This document shows positions 1 to 5,578 of a stretch of DNA of 6,047 bases, piece by piece. This DNA is from Acidimicrobiaceae bacterium (GTDB lineage Bacteria > Actinomycetota > Acidimicrobiia > Acidimicrobiales > RAAP-2): the NCBI GenBank assembly GCA_003133005.1, contig PKZI01000170.1, positions 408 to 6,454 on the forward strand, in the 5' to 3' direction. A program made the translations under genes and the position numbers. A model generated the notes under the pieces. It was not told the origin of the DNA. It worked only from the letters and a program-made list of their open reading frames with translations, and did not search any database. Every line of letters starts with the position of its first letter. Within the stretch, counting starts at the first letter, position 1.

Positions 1-969
1 GTCAAAGGTGGCGTCCCAATGAGCGTCAACGCGACGACGATCAACAAAGTCTGTCTTTCGGGCCTGCAAACGATTTATCTCGCTGACCTCATGATTCGTG
101 CGGGTGAAGCAGACATCGTCATCGCGGGCGGCATGGAATCAATGACGAACGCGCCATACTTATTGCCCGGCGCACGTGCGGGTTATCGCCTTGGCGATCA
201 GACGGTCATCGATTCGATGATGTTCGATGGACTCACCTGCGCCTTCGACCAGTGCGCCATGGGACTCTCGACCGAGCGTTACAACAACGGACGAATTTCC
301 CGTGCCCGCCAGGACGAGTTTTCTGCTCGCAGTCATCAACTCGCCGCCGCAGCGATTTCCTCGGGAAGATTCAAAGAGGAGATCGTCAGTGTGTCGGTCC
401 CCCAACGAAAGGGGGACCCGAAGATTGTTGACACCGACGAAGGTGTTCGCGCAGAGACCACCGTTGAGTCCTTGGGTCAACTCCGCGCGGCCTTCGAAAA
501 GGACGGCACCATTACCGCGGGTAACGCATCACAGATTTCCGACGGTGCGGCAGCCGTGCTCGTCATGTCCGAGGATCGGGCCCGTGCGCTCGGGCTCTCG
601 CCAATTGGCGAACTGGTGAGCTACGGCCAGGTCGCCGGTCCTGACACGTCACTACTTAATCAACCATCGAATGCAATAGAAAAGGCGGCCGCGAAGGCGG
701 GCCTGGACGTGAAGGGCATCGACCTCTTCGAGATCAACGAGGCCTTCGCTGCGGTGGGTCTCGCTTCGGTCGACGCGCTCGGCATCGACGAAGACAAGGT
801 GAACGTCAACGGCGGCGCCATTGCGCTCGGTCACCCAGTGGGAATGTCGGGCACGCGAGTGGCCCTCACGGCGCTGCTCGAACTGCAGCGACGTGGTGGC
901 GGTATCGCAGCCGTCGCGCTCTGTGGCGGCGGAGGCCAAGGCGACGCCGCGATTCTTCGCACTCTCTAA
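1..969 (+). CDS. Acetyl-CoA C-acetyltransferase (thiolase family), 5' end outside the window
   Basis: Thiolases condense two acetyl-CoA, or cleave 3-ketoacyl-CoA, in the cytosol, serving beta-oxidation or acetoacetyl-CoA formation. The frame is open from base 1; the ATG at 19 is internal. Counting from that Met, NKVCLSG carries the nucleophilic Cys12, NEAF is at 240-243, [11 protein letters not shown] holds His272, and [10 protein letters not shown] holds the acid/base Cys302, so both active-site cysteines and the histidine are present. The nucleophile normally sits near residue 89, so about 70 N-terminal residues lie to the left of the window. The CGGGGQGDA ending resembles actinobacterial acetyl-CoA acetyltransferases (from memory). 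Substrate chain length cannot be read from the sequence. The TAA stop at 967-969 overlaps the stop of the convergent sixA-like gene. Confidence 0.95.
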   Translation, partial: VKGGVPMSVNATTINKVCLSGLQTIYLADLMIRAGEADIVIAGGMESMTNAPYLLPGARAGYRLGDQTVIDSMMFDGLTCAFDQCAMGLSTERYNNGRISRARQDEFSARSHQLAAAAISSGRFKEEIVSVSVPQRKGDPKIVDTDEGVRAETTVESLGQLRAAFEKDGTITAGNASQISDGAAAVLVMSEDRARALGLSPIGELVSYGQVAGPDTSLLNQPSNAIEKAAAKAGLDVKGIDLFEINEAFAAVGLASVDALGIDEDKVNVNGGAIALGHPVGMSGTRVALTALLELQRRGGGIAAVALCGGGGQGDAAILRTL

Positions 970-1481
970 TCGGGAACGCAACTGTCGACGAGCTCGTACG
1001 TACCAAGACCAATCTGAGCGTTCTCCTCGAGTGCCAAAACATACGCACCCGCCAGAGGGTAACCGTCACGAAGAATTGACTTCGGCGTCTTCTTCGCGAG
1101 CAACACGAGCAATTCGAGCACCGAGGGATTGTGCGCCACAACGAGCAACGACGAATGCACGGGATCAATCGAGGCGAGGTCAATGAGAATGTCCTCAGCG
1201 GAAACGTCGCGCGCGCCGTTGTAGATCAGGTCACTGTAGTGACACTGCGCGACGAAAGGCGTCCCGTCAAACGATCGAGCGTACGTCTCACGAGTTCGCG
1301 CGGCACTGCTTACGAGCGCCGTCGTTGGACCGAAGCGTGCGAGAGCGTCGTTGTCGAGCGCCCAGGACCGAAGTTGCACACACTGACGAATGCCGCGGTC
1401 ACTCAAAGTGCGTTCGTAATCCGATTGACCCGCGCGCGCGGGCGTCGCCTTGGCGTGTCGGACGATCGTGAGGTAGCGCAC
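966..1481 (-). CDS. SixA-like phosphohistidine phosphatase (histidine phosphatase superfamily)
   Basis: This 171-residue protein belongs to the RHG/histidine phosphatase superfamily, short SixA-like branch. SixA removes phosphate from phosphohistidine on signalling or phosphotransfer proteins; the partner here is unknown. The N-terminal strand leads straight into RHAK, with the phospho-accepting His9 and Arg8. ERTLSDRG is at 23-30, SSAARTRET at 58-66 supplies a pocket arginine, and VVAHNPS holds the second catalytic His117. The length fits the family (about 160-175). The GTG at 1479-1481 is chosen because MRYLTIVRHAK matches the usual very short N-terminus. No Shine-Dalgarno is visible, so a leaderless or near-leaderless start is possible; a TAAAAC lies 7 bases upstream. 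The gene is divergent from uppP and convergent with the thiolase, with which it shares a 4-bp stop overlap. A broader small-molecule phosphatase role cannot be excluded. Confidence 0.88.
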   Translation of the reverse strand: MRYLTIVRHAKATPARAGQSDYERTLSDRGIRQCVQLRSWALDNDALARFGPTTALVSSAARTRETYARSFDGTPFVAQCHYSDLIYNGARDVSAEDILIDLASIDPVHSSLLVVAHNPSVLELLVLLAKKTPKSILRDGYPLAGAYVLALEENAQIGLGTYELVDSCVPD

Positions 1482-1522
1482 CGCACTAGTTTTACCAAAC
1501 GTGAGCGAGGCCTCTCGTCGAA

Positions 1523-1528
1523 TAGCGT
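1523..1528 (+). promoter_or_regulatory. -10 element TAGCGT for leaderless uppP
   Basis: TAGCGT fits the actinobacterial -10 consensus TANNNT. It is followed by exactly 6 bases and then the GTG at 1535, which places the likely transcription start on the first base of the start codon. The spacer has no Shine-Dalgarno and I see no convincing -35. The whole sixA/uppP spacer (1482-1534) is 53 bp and must hold both divergent promoters. Confidence 0.55.
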
Positions 1529-1534
1529 GGCGTC

Positions 1535-2434
1535 GTGCACGCGTCGCTCACGTATTTTCAAGCCGTGATTATGGGCCTCGTCCAAGGCCTTACCGAACTT
1601 TTCCCCGTGTCGAGTCTCGGCCACGGTGTCCTCGTGCCAGCGCTACTCGGTTGGCACAATCTCGTTAACAGCCAGTCCCAGTCCGAGTCCTTCTTTCTCG
1701 TATTCCTCGTGGGATTGCACGTCGGCACGGCTGTGGGGCTCATCGTCTATTACCGAGCGACCTGGTTCGCGCTTTTTCGCGGCCTCTTTCGTCAACTTGG
1801 CGACGTGCCACGCAACGGAATTCGTTCGCTGTGGCGACTGAACACTCCTGAAACGGACGCCAACTATCGACTTCTATTCGTTCTAGCGCTCGGCAGCATT
1901 CCGGTTGGCATCGCGGGCGTGCTGCTTGAACGCAAACTCCGTGTGCTCTTCGACAAGCCCCTCGCTGCAGCCGCGTTTCTCTGCGTCAACGGCGTCATCC
2001 TGCTCGTGGGTGAACGACTTCGTCGTAATGTTGGTCGTCACGCCCGTTTCAAACGCATTGCCGCAATGACGCCGCTCAACGCTCTGGTCATCGGGTCCTC
2101 ACAGATCTTCGCGCTCTTCGCGGGTATTTCGAGAAGCGGCGTCACGATGGTGACAGGGTTGTCGAGCGGACTCGACCACGAAGAGTCAGCCAATTTCGCA
2201 TTTCTCCTCGCCACCCCCGTGATCTTGATGGCGGGTCTCTACAAATTGCCGTCGCTCATGGGCTCGCTCGGTGACGGCGTTCGAACTCAAACACTCGTGG
2301 GTGCCCTTTGTGCGATGGTCGCCGCATACATCGCGGTGAACTTCCTCGCGAAGTGGTTCACGACGCGAAACTTGGTGCCGTTCGGGATTTACAGTCTCGT
2401 GGTGGGCGCGCTCTGTCTGGTGCGCTTCGCCTAG
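1535..2434 (+). CDS. uppP: Undecaprenyl-diphosphatase UppP (BacA family)
   Basis: UppP is a polytopic inner-membrane enzyme that dephosphorylates undecaprenyl diphosphate to recycle the lipid carrier for peptidoglycan and other envelope polymers; overexpression of family members gives bacitracin resistance. The first signature, GLVQGLTELFPVSSLGH (14-30), includes the catalytic-type Glu21 and His30. The second, FAGISRSG (195-202), includes Arg200 and is followed by GLSSGLDHEESANFAFLLATP. Several long hydrophobic segments fit a multi-pass protein, and 299 residues is slightly above the usual 265-290. Two departures from consensus are visible: the Pro of PGxSRSG is Ala196, and the usual Arg of GLxR is His215. 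The GTG at 1535 gives the normal short lead into QAVIMGLVQG, and a -10 box at the leaderless spacing supports it. The next ATG (1571) would remove part of the first helix. The stop TAG overlaps the recR stop. Confidence 0.95.
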   Translation: MHASLTYFQAVIMGLVQGLTELFPVSSLGHGVLVPALLGWHNLVNSQSQSESFFLVFLVGLHVGTAVGLIVYYRATWFALFRGLFRQLGDVPRNGIRSLWRLNTPETDANYRLLFVLALGSIPVGIAGVLLERKLRVLFDKPLAAAAFLCVNGVILLVGERLRRNVGRHARFKRIAAMTPLNALVIGSSQIFALFAGISRSGVTMVTGLSSGLDHEESANFAFLLATPVILMAGLYKLPSLMGSLGDGVRTQTLVGALCAMVAAYIAVNFLAKWFTTRNLVPFGIYSLVVGALCLVRFA

Positions 2435-3033
2435 TCCGCGAGGATCCGGCGACCATCAATTGCTCGACCCAAGGTCAGATCATCGGCGAACTCGAGGTCG
2501 CCACCCACGGGTAGCCCGCTCGCGGGTTGGGAAACAATGAGCCCGGGCACCTGCAGTAATCGACTCAGGTACATGGCGGTCGCGTCGCCTTCGAGGTTGG
2601 AATTGAAGCAGAGAATGACCTCTTTCACGGGACCGTTTAAGCGATGAATGAGCTCTTGGATGCGAAGACGATCTGGCGTTACTCCTTCGAGAGGATTGAG
2701 TAACCCGTGCAGCACGTGATACGTACCGTGAAAGGCGCCCGAGCGCTCGACGGCGAGCACGTCGGGCGGGCTCTCGACGACGCATATCGTCGTTTGATCA
2801 CGACGATCATCCGCGCATATCGGACACAGGCCGCCGGCTTCGGCGATATTGCAACAGCGCTCACAAAAGGCGAGCTTGGACTTCATGTCCCCGAGTGACT
2901 CGGCGAGACGCGCGACGTCCTCGTTGGGCTGGCGCATGAGCCAAAAGGCGATTCGCTGCGCAGACTTTGGTCCCACGCCGGGGAATCGACCTAATTCGTC
3001 GACCACGGCTTGGAGTGGTGGCGGATAGTTCAA
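2431..3033 (-). CDS. recR: Recombination protein RecR
   Basis: RecR works with RecO (and RecF) to load RecA onto SSB-coated single-stranded DNA at gaps. All domains are present at normal length (200 residues). The helix-hairpin-helix is FPGVGPKSAQR (17-27), the zinc finger uses Cys57, Cys60, Cys70 and Cys73, and the Toprim domain runs from CVVESPPDV (Glu87) through NLEGDATA (146-153) to GLPVGGDLEFAD (173-184). The usual Arg/His before GLPVGG is Ser172. Translation starts at TTG (3031-3033), with GAGGAG five bases upstream. The TTG overlaps the dnaX stop as TTGA, so translational coupling is likely. The often-seen YbaB/EbfC gene is not between dnaX and recR. The 3' end is convergent with uppP, sharing CTAG. 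Confidence 0.96.
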   Translation of the reverse strand: MNYPPPLQAVVDELGRFPGVGPKSAQRIAFWLMRQPNEDVARLAESLGDMKSKLAFCERCCNIAEAGGLCPICADDRRDQTTICVVESPPDVLAVERSGAFHGTYHVLHGLLNPLEGVTPDRLRIQELIHRLNGPVKEVILCFNSNLEGDATAMYLSRLLQVPGLIVSQPASGLPVGGDLEFADDLTLGRAIDGRRILAD

Positions 3034-4742
3034 CGAATCTCCTCGGCACCGGGAAACATCTCCGTGATCAAATGATCCGCGGCCGACGCAACGCTCACGA
3101 CACTTTCGTCGGACGAGTACACCTCATCTTCAATCTCGGTCTCCGTGACGGGCGCTCTCTTCGGACGCGAAGCCGGCGTGGGAGTTGAGAGAACGATTGA
3201 GGTGTCGACAACCCACGCGATAGTGAGCGGACTCTTGAATTCGTGCTCGAGCGCTCCCCGAAGTCCTTGCACGATCATCTCCGTGTTCTGGCGCATCTCT
3301 TCGCTGGCCAGCGCAATGGTGAGACAATTTCCGTCGAGGGAACGAACTTCGGCGGCCTTTAACAACAGCTGCGCCGATCGGGACGTGCGCGGCACTACAC
3401 GCTGGATAAACCGATCACGCACGTCATTGAAATCAAACACGTCCTCGACTACGACCGTCGGCGTTGGACTTGATTCCTCGTCGTTCGGTTTTGAACTCGA
3501 GAGCTCGGCGTGATTAGCGCCTTCCTGAAGTACCGCGACTTCGCTCACGCTGGTCGTACCAATCGGCCGAAGCGGCTCACGACGGGGCGTCTCGGGTACC
3601 ACCACTGAAGATCTCGCTGCTCGCTCGAGCTTCGCGAGTCGCTCGGCGAGGGCGTCAATGGAAGGATCGAGTTCAGGCTTTACGAGGCGAACGAGCGCCA
3701 CCTCAAGAATCACAAGTTTGTCGGGGGCACTCTTCATCTCACGCATCGCCCGCCCAAAGGTCTCGAGTATCCGCACGGTGCGCACAAGACCCACGGCTGA
3801 TCCCCACTCCACGAGCCGCGCCCGTTCGGTGTCGACCACATCGGCGACTTCGGGAGCCACCTGTAGAAGAAACGCCTGACGCACTTCGCCCGCAAAACTC
3901 TCGGCTAACTGCTCAAGGTCCCATCCCCCTTGACGAAGTACCGACAGCGCCCGAAGGGCCTGGATAGCGTCTTCGTCACGAAGTGCTCGGAAAAGTCCCT
4001 CGAACTGAGGTTGCGCGTCGCTCAGCGAACCCGTCGCGACGAGTTGGTCGAGCGAACTGAGTGCGTCGCGCGCAGAACCTCGCCCCAGACGAACCGCCGT
4101 CTCGATCGTTGCGTCGTCGACACTCAAACCCGCCGCGCCCTTAACGTCACGGAGCAAGTCCTTCAGCGTGTCGCCACCAATGAGACGGAACTCGAGCTGC
4201 TGGGTCCGCGAGCGAATGGTGGGCAACACCTTGTGGGGATCAGTCGTCGCGAGCACGAAGACCACGTGCTGAGGCGGCTCCTCGAGCGTCTTGAGCAACG
4301 CCGCTGACGCGGCCTTGGACAGCTGGTGAACTTCGTCAAAGATGTACACCTTCCAGCGTCCAGGTGTGCCGTGCCAGGCGCCCGCAGTGATTTCACGAAT
4401 ATCATCGACCCCGTTGTTCGACGCAGCGTCAAGTTCAGTGACGTCGAGCGACGACCCTTTGGCGATTGCGAGACAACTCGCACACACGCAGCACGCGTCG
4501 CCGTCCTGGGGATTCTCGCAATTCAACGCTTTAGCAAGAACTCGCGCAGCGGTCGTCTTACCGGTGCCCCGCGGGCCCGAGAAAAGGTAGGCGTGTGAGA
4601 CTCGATTGTTTCGCACCGCACCTTGGAGCGCACGCACGACGTGATCTTGACCGCGGATCTCGGCGAAACGCTGGGGTCGAAAGCGACGGTAGAGCGCGGT
4701 CACCCCGTCAACGGGATTGGGGATTGGATTTACTTCGGCCAC
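3030..4742 (-). CDS. dnaX: DNA polymerase III subunit gamma/tau (DnaX)
   Basis: DnaX is the AAA+ motor of the clamp loader, which opens the beta sliding clamp onto primed DNA and organises the replisome. Of 570 residues, the first 370 or so are the conserved loader core: YRRFRPQRF (18-26), Walker A GPRGTGKTT (56-64), zinc cysteines at 75, 84, 87 and 90 (C-x8-C-x2-C-x2-C), Walker B IFDEVH (134-139), sensor 1 ATTD (165-168), and the arginine finger Arg179 in SRT, where SRC is usual. Sensor 2 is around GSARD (222-226). A Pro/Ser/Glu-rich linker (about 375-435) and a tau-like tail follow. I saw no A-rich slippery site, so no programmed gamma form is indicated. The GTG at 4740-4742 has no ribosome site but has TAGCAT six bases upstream, suggesting leaderless initiation. 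The gene lies just downstream of the SRP RNA and overlaps recR. Confidence 0.96.
   Translation of the reverse strand: MAEVNPIPNPVDGVTALYRRFRPQRFAEIRGQDHVVRALQGAVRNNRVSHAYLFSGPRGTGKTTAARVLAKALNCENPQDGDACCVCASCLAIAKGSSLDVTELDAASNNGVDDIREITAGAWHGTPGRWKVYIFDEVHQLSKAASAALLKTLEEPPQHVVFVLATTDPHKVLPTIRSRTQQLEFRLIGGDTLKDLLRDVKGAAGLSVDDATIETAVRLGRGSARDALSSLDQLVATGSLSDAQPQFEGLFRALRDEDAIQALRALSVLRQGGWDLEQLAESFAGEVRQAFLLQVAPEVADVVDTERARLVEWGSAVGLVRTVRILETFGRAMREMKSAPDKLVILEVALVRLVKPELDPSIDALAERLAKLERAARSSVVVPETPRREPLRPIGTTSVSEVAVLQEGANHAELSSSKPNDEESSPTPTVVVEDVFDFNDVRDRFIQRVVPRTSRSAQLLLKAAEVRSLDGNCLTIALASEEMRQNTEMIVQGLRGALEHEFKSPLTIAWVVDTSIVLSTPTPASRPKRAPVTETEIEDEVYSSDESVVSVASAADHLITEMFPGAEEIR
3039..3044 (-). 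promoter_or_regulatory. Shine-Dalgarno site (GAGGAG) for recR
   Basis: GAGGAG on the minus strand lies five bases before the recR TTG, inside the last codons of dnaX (Glu-Glu-Ile-Arg-stop). It justifies the TTG start and is the only clear ribosome site at a gene start in the left part of the window. Confidence 0.8.
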
Positions 4743-4748
4743 TCTCGC

Positions 4749-4754
4749 ATGCTA
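4749..4754 (-). promoter_or_regulatory. -10 element TAGCAT for dnaX-recR, leaderless spacing
   Basis: TAGCAT on the minus strand fits TANNNT and is separated by exactly six bases (GCGAGA) from the dnaX GTG, so the transcript would start at the start codon. No good -35 is seen at 16-19 bp. Because no terminator is visible after the SRP RNA, read-through from ffs could also feed dnaX. Confidence 0.55.
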
Positions 4755-4770
4755 ATTGGGCACTGTAAGT

Positions 4771-4904
4771 CGCCGAGGTCCAAAGCAGTGGTCAGGCGAT
4801 CCGTGGCACCCGGCGCAATCCGCTGAGAGCTGCTGGCTTCCACCCCTGACTCGGTTCACGAACGGCCGTCGCACGGGACCCGACCACCGCTGTGGACCTC
4901 GGCG
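4771..4904 (-). ncRNA. ffs: Signal recognition particle RNA (4.5S-type, small bacterial)
   Basis: This is the RNA core of the signal recognition particle, which binds Ffh and targets nascent membrane proteins to FtsY. On the minus strand the conserved domain IV is clear: UCAGG, then GGU-GGAA-GCC forming a short stem with the canonical GGAA tetraloop (loop at 4838-4841), then AGCAG, flanked by GAG/CUC. The two ends form a long hairpin. An 11-12 bp perfect helix pairs GCCGAGGUCC with GGACCUCGGC (4894-4903 with 4772-4781), and after a short internal loop GCGGUGGUC pairs with GACCACUGC. A further CCGUG/CACGG stem lies inside. There is no sign of an Alu domain. About 134 bases is somewhat longer than the usual 95-115 for the small form. 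The ends are set by the helix and the -10 spacing. Placement next to dnaX and tRNA-Ser is familiar from actinobacteria (from memory). Confidence 0.92.
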
Positions 4905-4910
4905 ATAACG

Positions 4911-4916
4911 AGGCTA
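4911..4916 (-). promoter_or_regulatory. -10 element TAGCCT for SRP RNA
   Basis: TAGCCT on the minus strand lies six bases before 4904, the first base of the closing helix of the SRP RNA, which is the spacing expected from -10 to +1. It is one arm of a 7-bp inverted repeat (AGGCTAC at 4911-4917, GTAGCCT at 4943-4949) whose other arm is the matching element for tRNA-Ser. No canonical -35 is apparent. Confidence 0.55.
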
Positions 4917-4943
4917 CTGGACTCTCGCTCTGCGGGACTCGGG

Positions 4944-4949
4944 TAGCCT
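4944..4949 (+). promoter_or_regulatory. -10 element TAGCCT for tRNA-Ser
   Basis: TAGCCT on the plus strand would start transcription near 4956, giving a 14-base leader before the mature tRNA. It mirrors the ffs -10 element on the opposite strand. A TGGACT at 4918-4923 could act as a poor -35, but the spacer would be 20 bp. Confidence 0.45.
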
Positions 4950-4969
4950 TGCAAGCCGGTAGTAATTCG

Positions 4970-5057
4970 GGAGGAGTGCGAGAGCGGCCGAATCGGCACG
5001 ATTGGAAATCGTGTGAAGGGAAACCTTCCGTGGGTTCAAATCCCACCTCCTCCGCCA
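4970..5057 (+). tRNA. tRNA-Ser (anticodon GGA), CCA encoded
   Basis: This 88-base class II tRNA reads UCC and UCU serine codons. The acceptor stem GGAGGAG (4970-4976) pairs fully with CTCCTCC (5047-5053), followed by discriminator G and an encoded CCA (5055-5057). The anticodon stem CACGA/TCGTG (4997-5001 with 5009-5013) closes the loop TTGGAAA, with anticodon GGA at 5004-5006. The long variable arm GAAGG/CCTTC (5015-5019 with 5024-5028) is diagnostic of serine or leucine. The T arm is GTGGG-TTCAAAT-CCCAC (5030-5046). The D stem (CGA/TCG) is short, as is normal for serine. The gene is divergent from ffs-dnaX. Confidence 0.98.
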
Positions 5058-5070
5058 CTGGTTGTTTACG

Positions 5071-5104
5071 AAAGTGGGGCTCAACAAGTAACGAAACCCC
5101 AATT
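5071..5104 (-). terminator. Possible intrinsic terminator for the DUF4143 gene
   Basis: On the minus strand, GGGGUUU (5094-5100) can pair with GAGCCCC (5076-5082) around an 11-base loop, using two G-U pairs, and is followed by ACUUU. It begins 14 bases after the DUF4143 stop. The same hairpin pairs less well on the plus strand because the G-U pairs become A-C mismatches, so it suits the minus-strand gene better than the tRNA. The U run is short. Confidence 0.4.
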
Positions 5105-5113
5105 TGAAAACGG

Positions 5114-5317
5114 CTACAGAGAAAGCGAGCGAATCGGTACAACCGCAACGTTGTCTTCGCGCACGTAGCCATAACCGGACATACAGATAACACAGAGAAT
5201 TGCGGGAGCTCTCCTCTTGGCGGTATCAATTCCATCGGCGAAACGAAGCAGCGAGGCTACGCCTTCCTCGATCAATTTCTCTCCGCCAAGTTTGACTTCA
5301 AAAATACCGCGATACGT
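5114..5317 (-). pseudogene. 3' remnant of an AAA ATPase with DUF4143-type C-terminal domain
   Basis: A 67-codon minus-strand frame with no start codon reads TYRGIFEVKLGGEKLIEEG..., then LLRFADGIDT, SGYGYVRED, VAVVPIRSL and a TAG stop at 5114-5116. From memory this matches the C-terminus of the large family of predicted ATP-binding proteins with a DUF4143 domain: an AAA ATPase followed by a PD-(D/E)xK-like fold, where FEVKLG supplies the E-x-K motif and the proteins end in a 'valine-valine-proline-(I/L)' strand. Full members are about 400 residues, so more than 80% is missing. The frame hits TAG at 5318-5320 and the sequence beyond belongs to another gene, so it is cut off rather than decayed; the remaining part has no internal stop. 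G+C is about 51% by hand count, lower than its neighbours. The cellular role of the family is poorly known. Confidence 0.75.
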
Positions 5318-5324
5318 CTATGGC
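5312..5324. other. Sequence junction breaking two genes (likely chimeric join)
   Basis: The DUF4143 frame on the minus strand loses its N-terminal side here, and the hexapeptide frame on the plus strand loses its N-terminal side at the same place. Base composition changes from about 51% G+C (5101-5280) to about 73% (5341-5460) by hand count. I see no insertion sequence end, terminal repeat, target-site duplication or second tRNA 3' end at the point, which makes an assembly join or illegitimate recombination more likely than a mobile-element boundary. The exact base cannot be fixed from one sequence. Confidence 0.7.
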
Positions 5325-5578
5325 TGCTCGACGGCGACGTGCGCCTCGGCGAAGGCGTGGCGATCGGCCGGCGCGTGAAGATCACCGGCCCGTCGGTGAT
5401 CGGCGACGGCGTGCGCATCGGTGACGGCGCGGTGCTCCAACACTCGATCGTCTGGGACGGCGTCACGCTCGGCGACCGCGTACGGATCACCAATTCGATC
5501 ATCGGGATCGGCTACGACGTGCCCGCGGATACCTCGCTCGTCGACCGCGTCGTCGCGAACGAACCGATCGCGACTTAG
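5324..5578 (+). CDS. C-terminal hexapeptide-repeat domain of a probable sugar-nucleotide transferase, 5' truncated
   Basis: The frame from LLDGDVRLGEG onward is a left-handed beta-helix of six-residue turns: VRLGEG, VAIGRR, VKITGP, SVIGDG, VRIGDG, AVLQHS, IVWDGV, TLGDRV, RITNSI, IGIGYDVP. SIVWDG and NSIIG are typical of the tail of bacterial mannose-1-phosphate guanylyl- or glucose-1-phosphate nucleotidyltransferases. Those enzymes make NDP-sugars for cell-wall or polysaccharide synthesis, with the catalytic domain ahead of this helix. That domain is absent because the sequence to the left of about 5321 belongs to a different gene. The frame stays open to the left as far as 5108, but that part is antisense to the DUF4143 remnant and is not protein-like. 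The GTG at 5339 could be called as a start but is not a credible native one. The stop overlaps the convergent EAL gene by 4 bp (TTAG). Confidence 0.75.
   Translation: MLDGDVRLGEGVAIGRRVKITGPSVIGDGVRIGDGAVLQHSIVWDGVTLGDRVRITNSIIGIGYDVPADTSLVDRVVANEPIAT

Noticed and set aside
19..21. ATG at 19 as the true start of the thiolase
   Set aside because: The frame is open to base 1, and the catalytic Cys would lie at residue 12 instead of about 89, so the gene simply begins to the left of the window.
3030..4742. Programmed frameshift in dnaX producing a short gamma form
   Set aside because: No A-rich slippery heptamer with a following hairpin was seen in the reading frame. The frame runs unbroken to the recR overlap.
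4792..5235. A 147-codon minus-strand open frame containing EVGFEPTEGFPSHDFQSCRF
   Set aside because: It is read antisense through the tRNA-Ser and sense through the SRP RNA. This peptide is a well-known artefact of translating tRNA-Ser genes, not a protein.
4970..5317. tRNA-Ser as an integration site for a mobile element
   Set aside because: No second copy of the tRNA 3' end, no integrase and no terminal repeats are seen downstream. The DUF4143 remnant alone does not show an integrated element.
5108..5338. Leftward extension of the hexapeptide reading frame to 5108
   Set aside because: The frame is open only because it is antisense to the DUF4143 remnant. It has no plausible start and does not resemble a nucleotidyltransferase catalytic domain.
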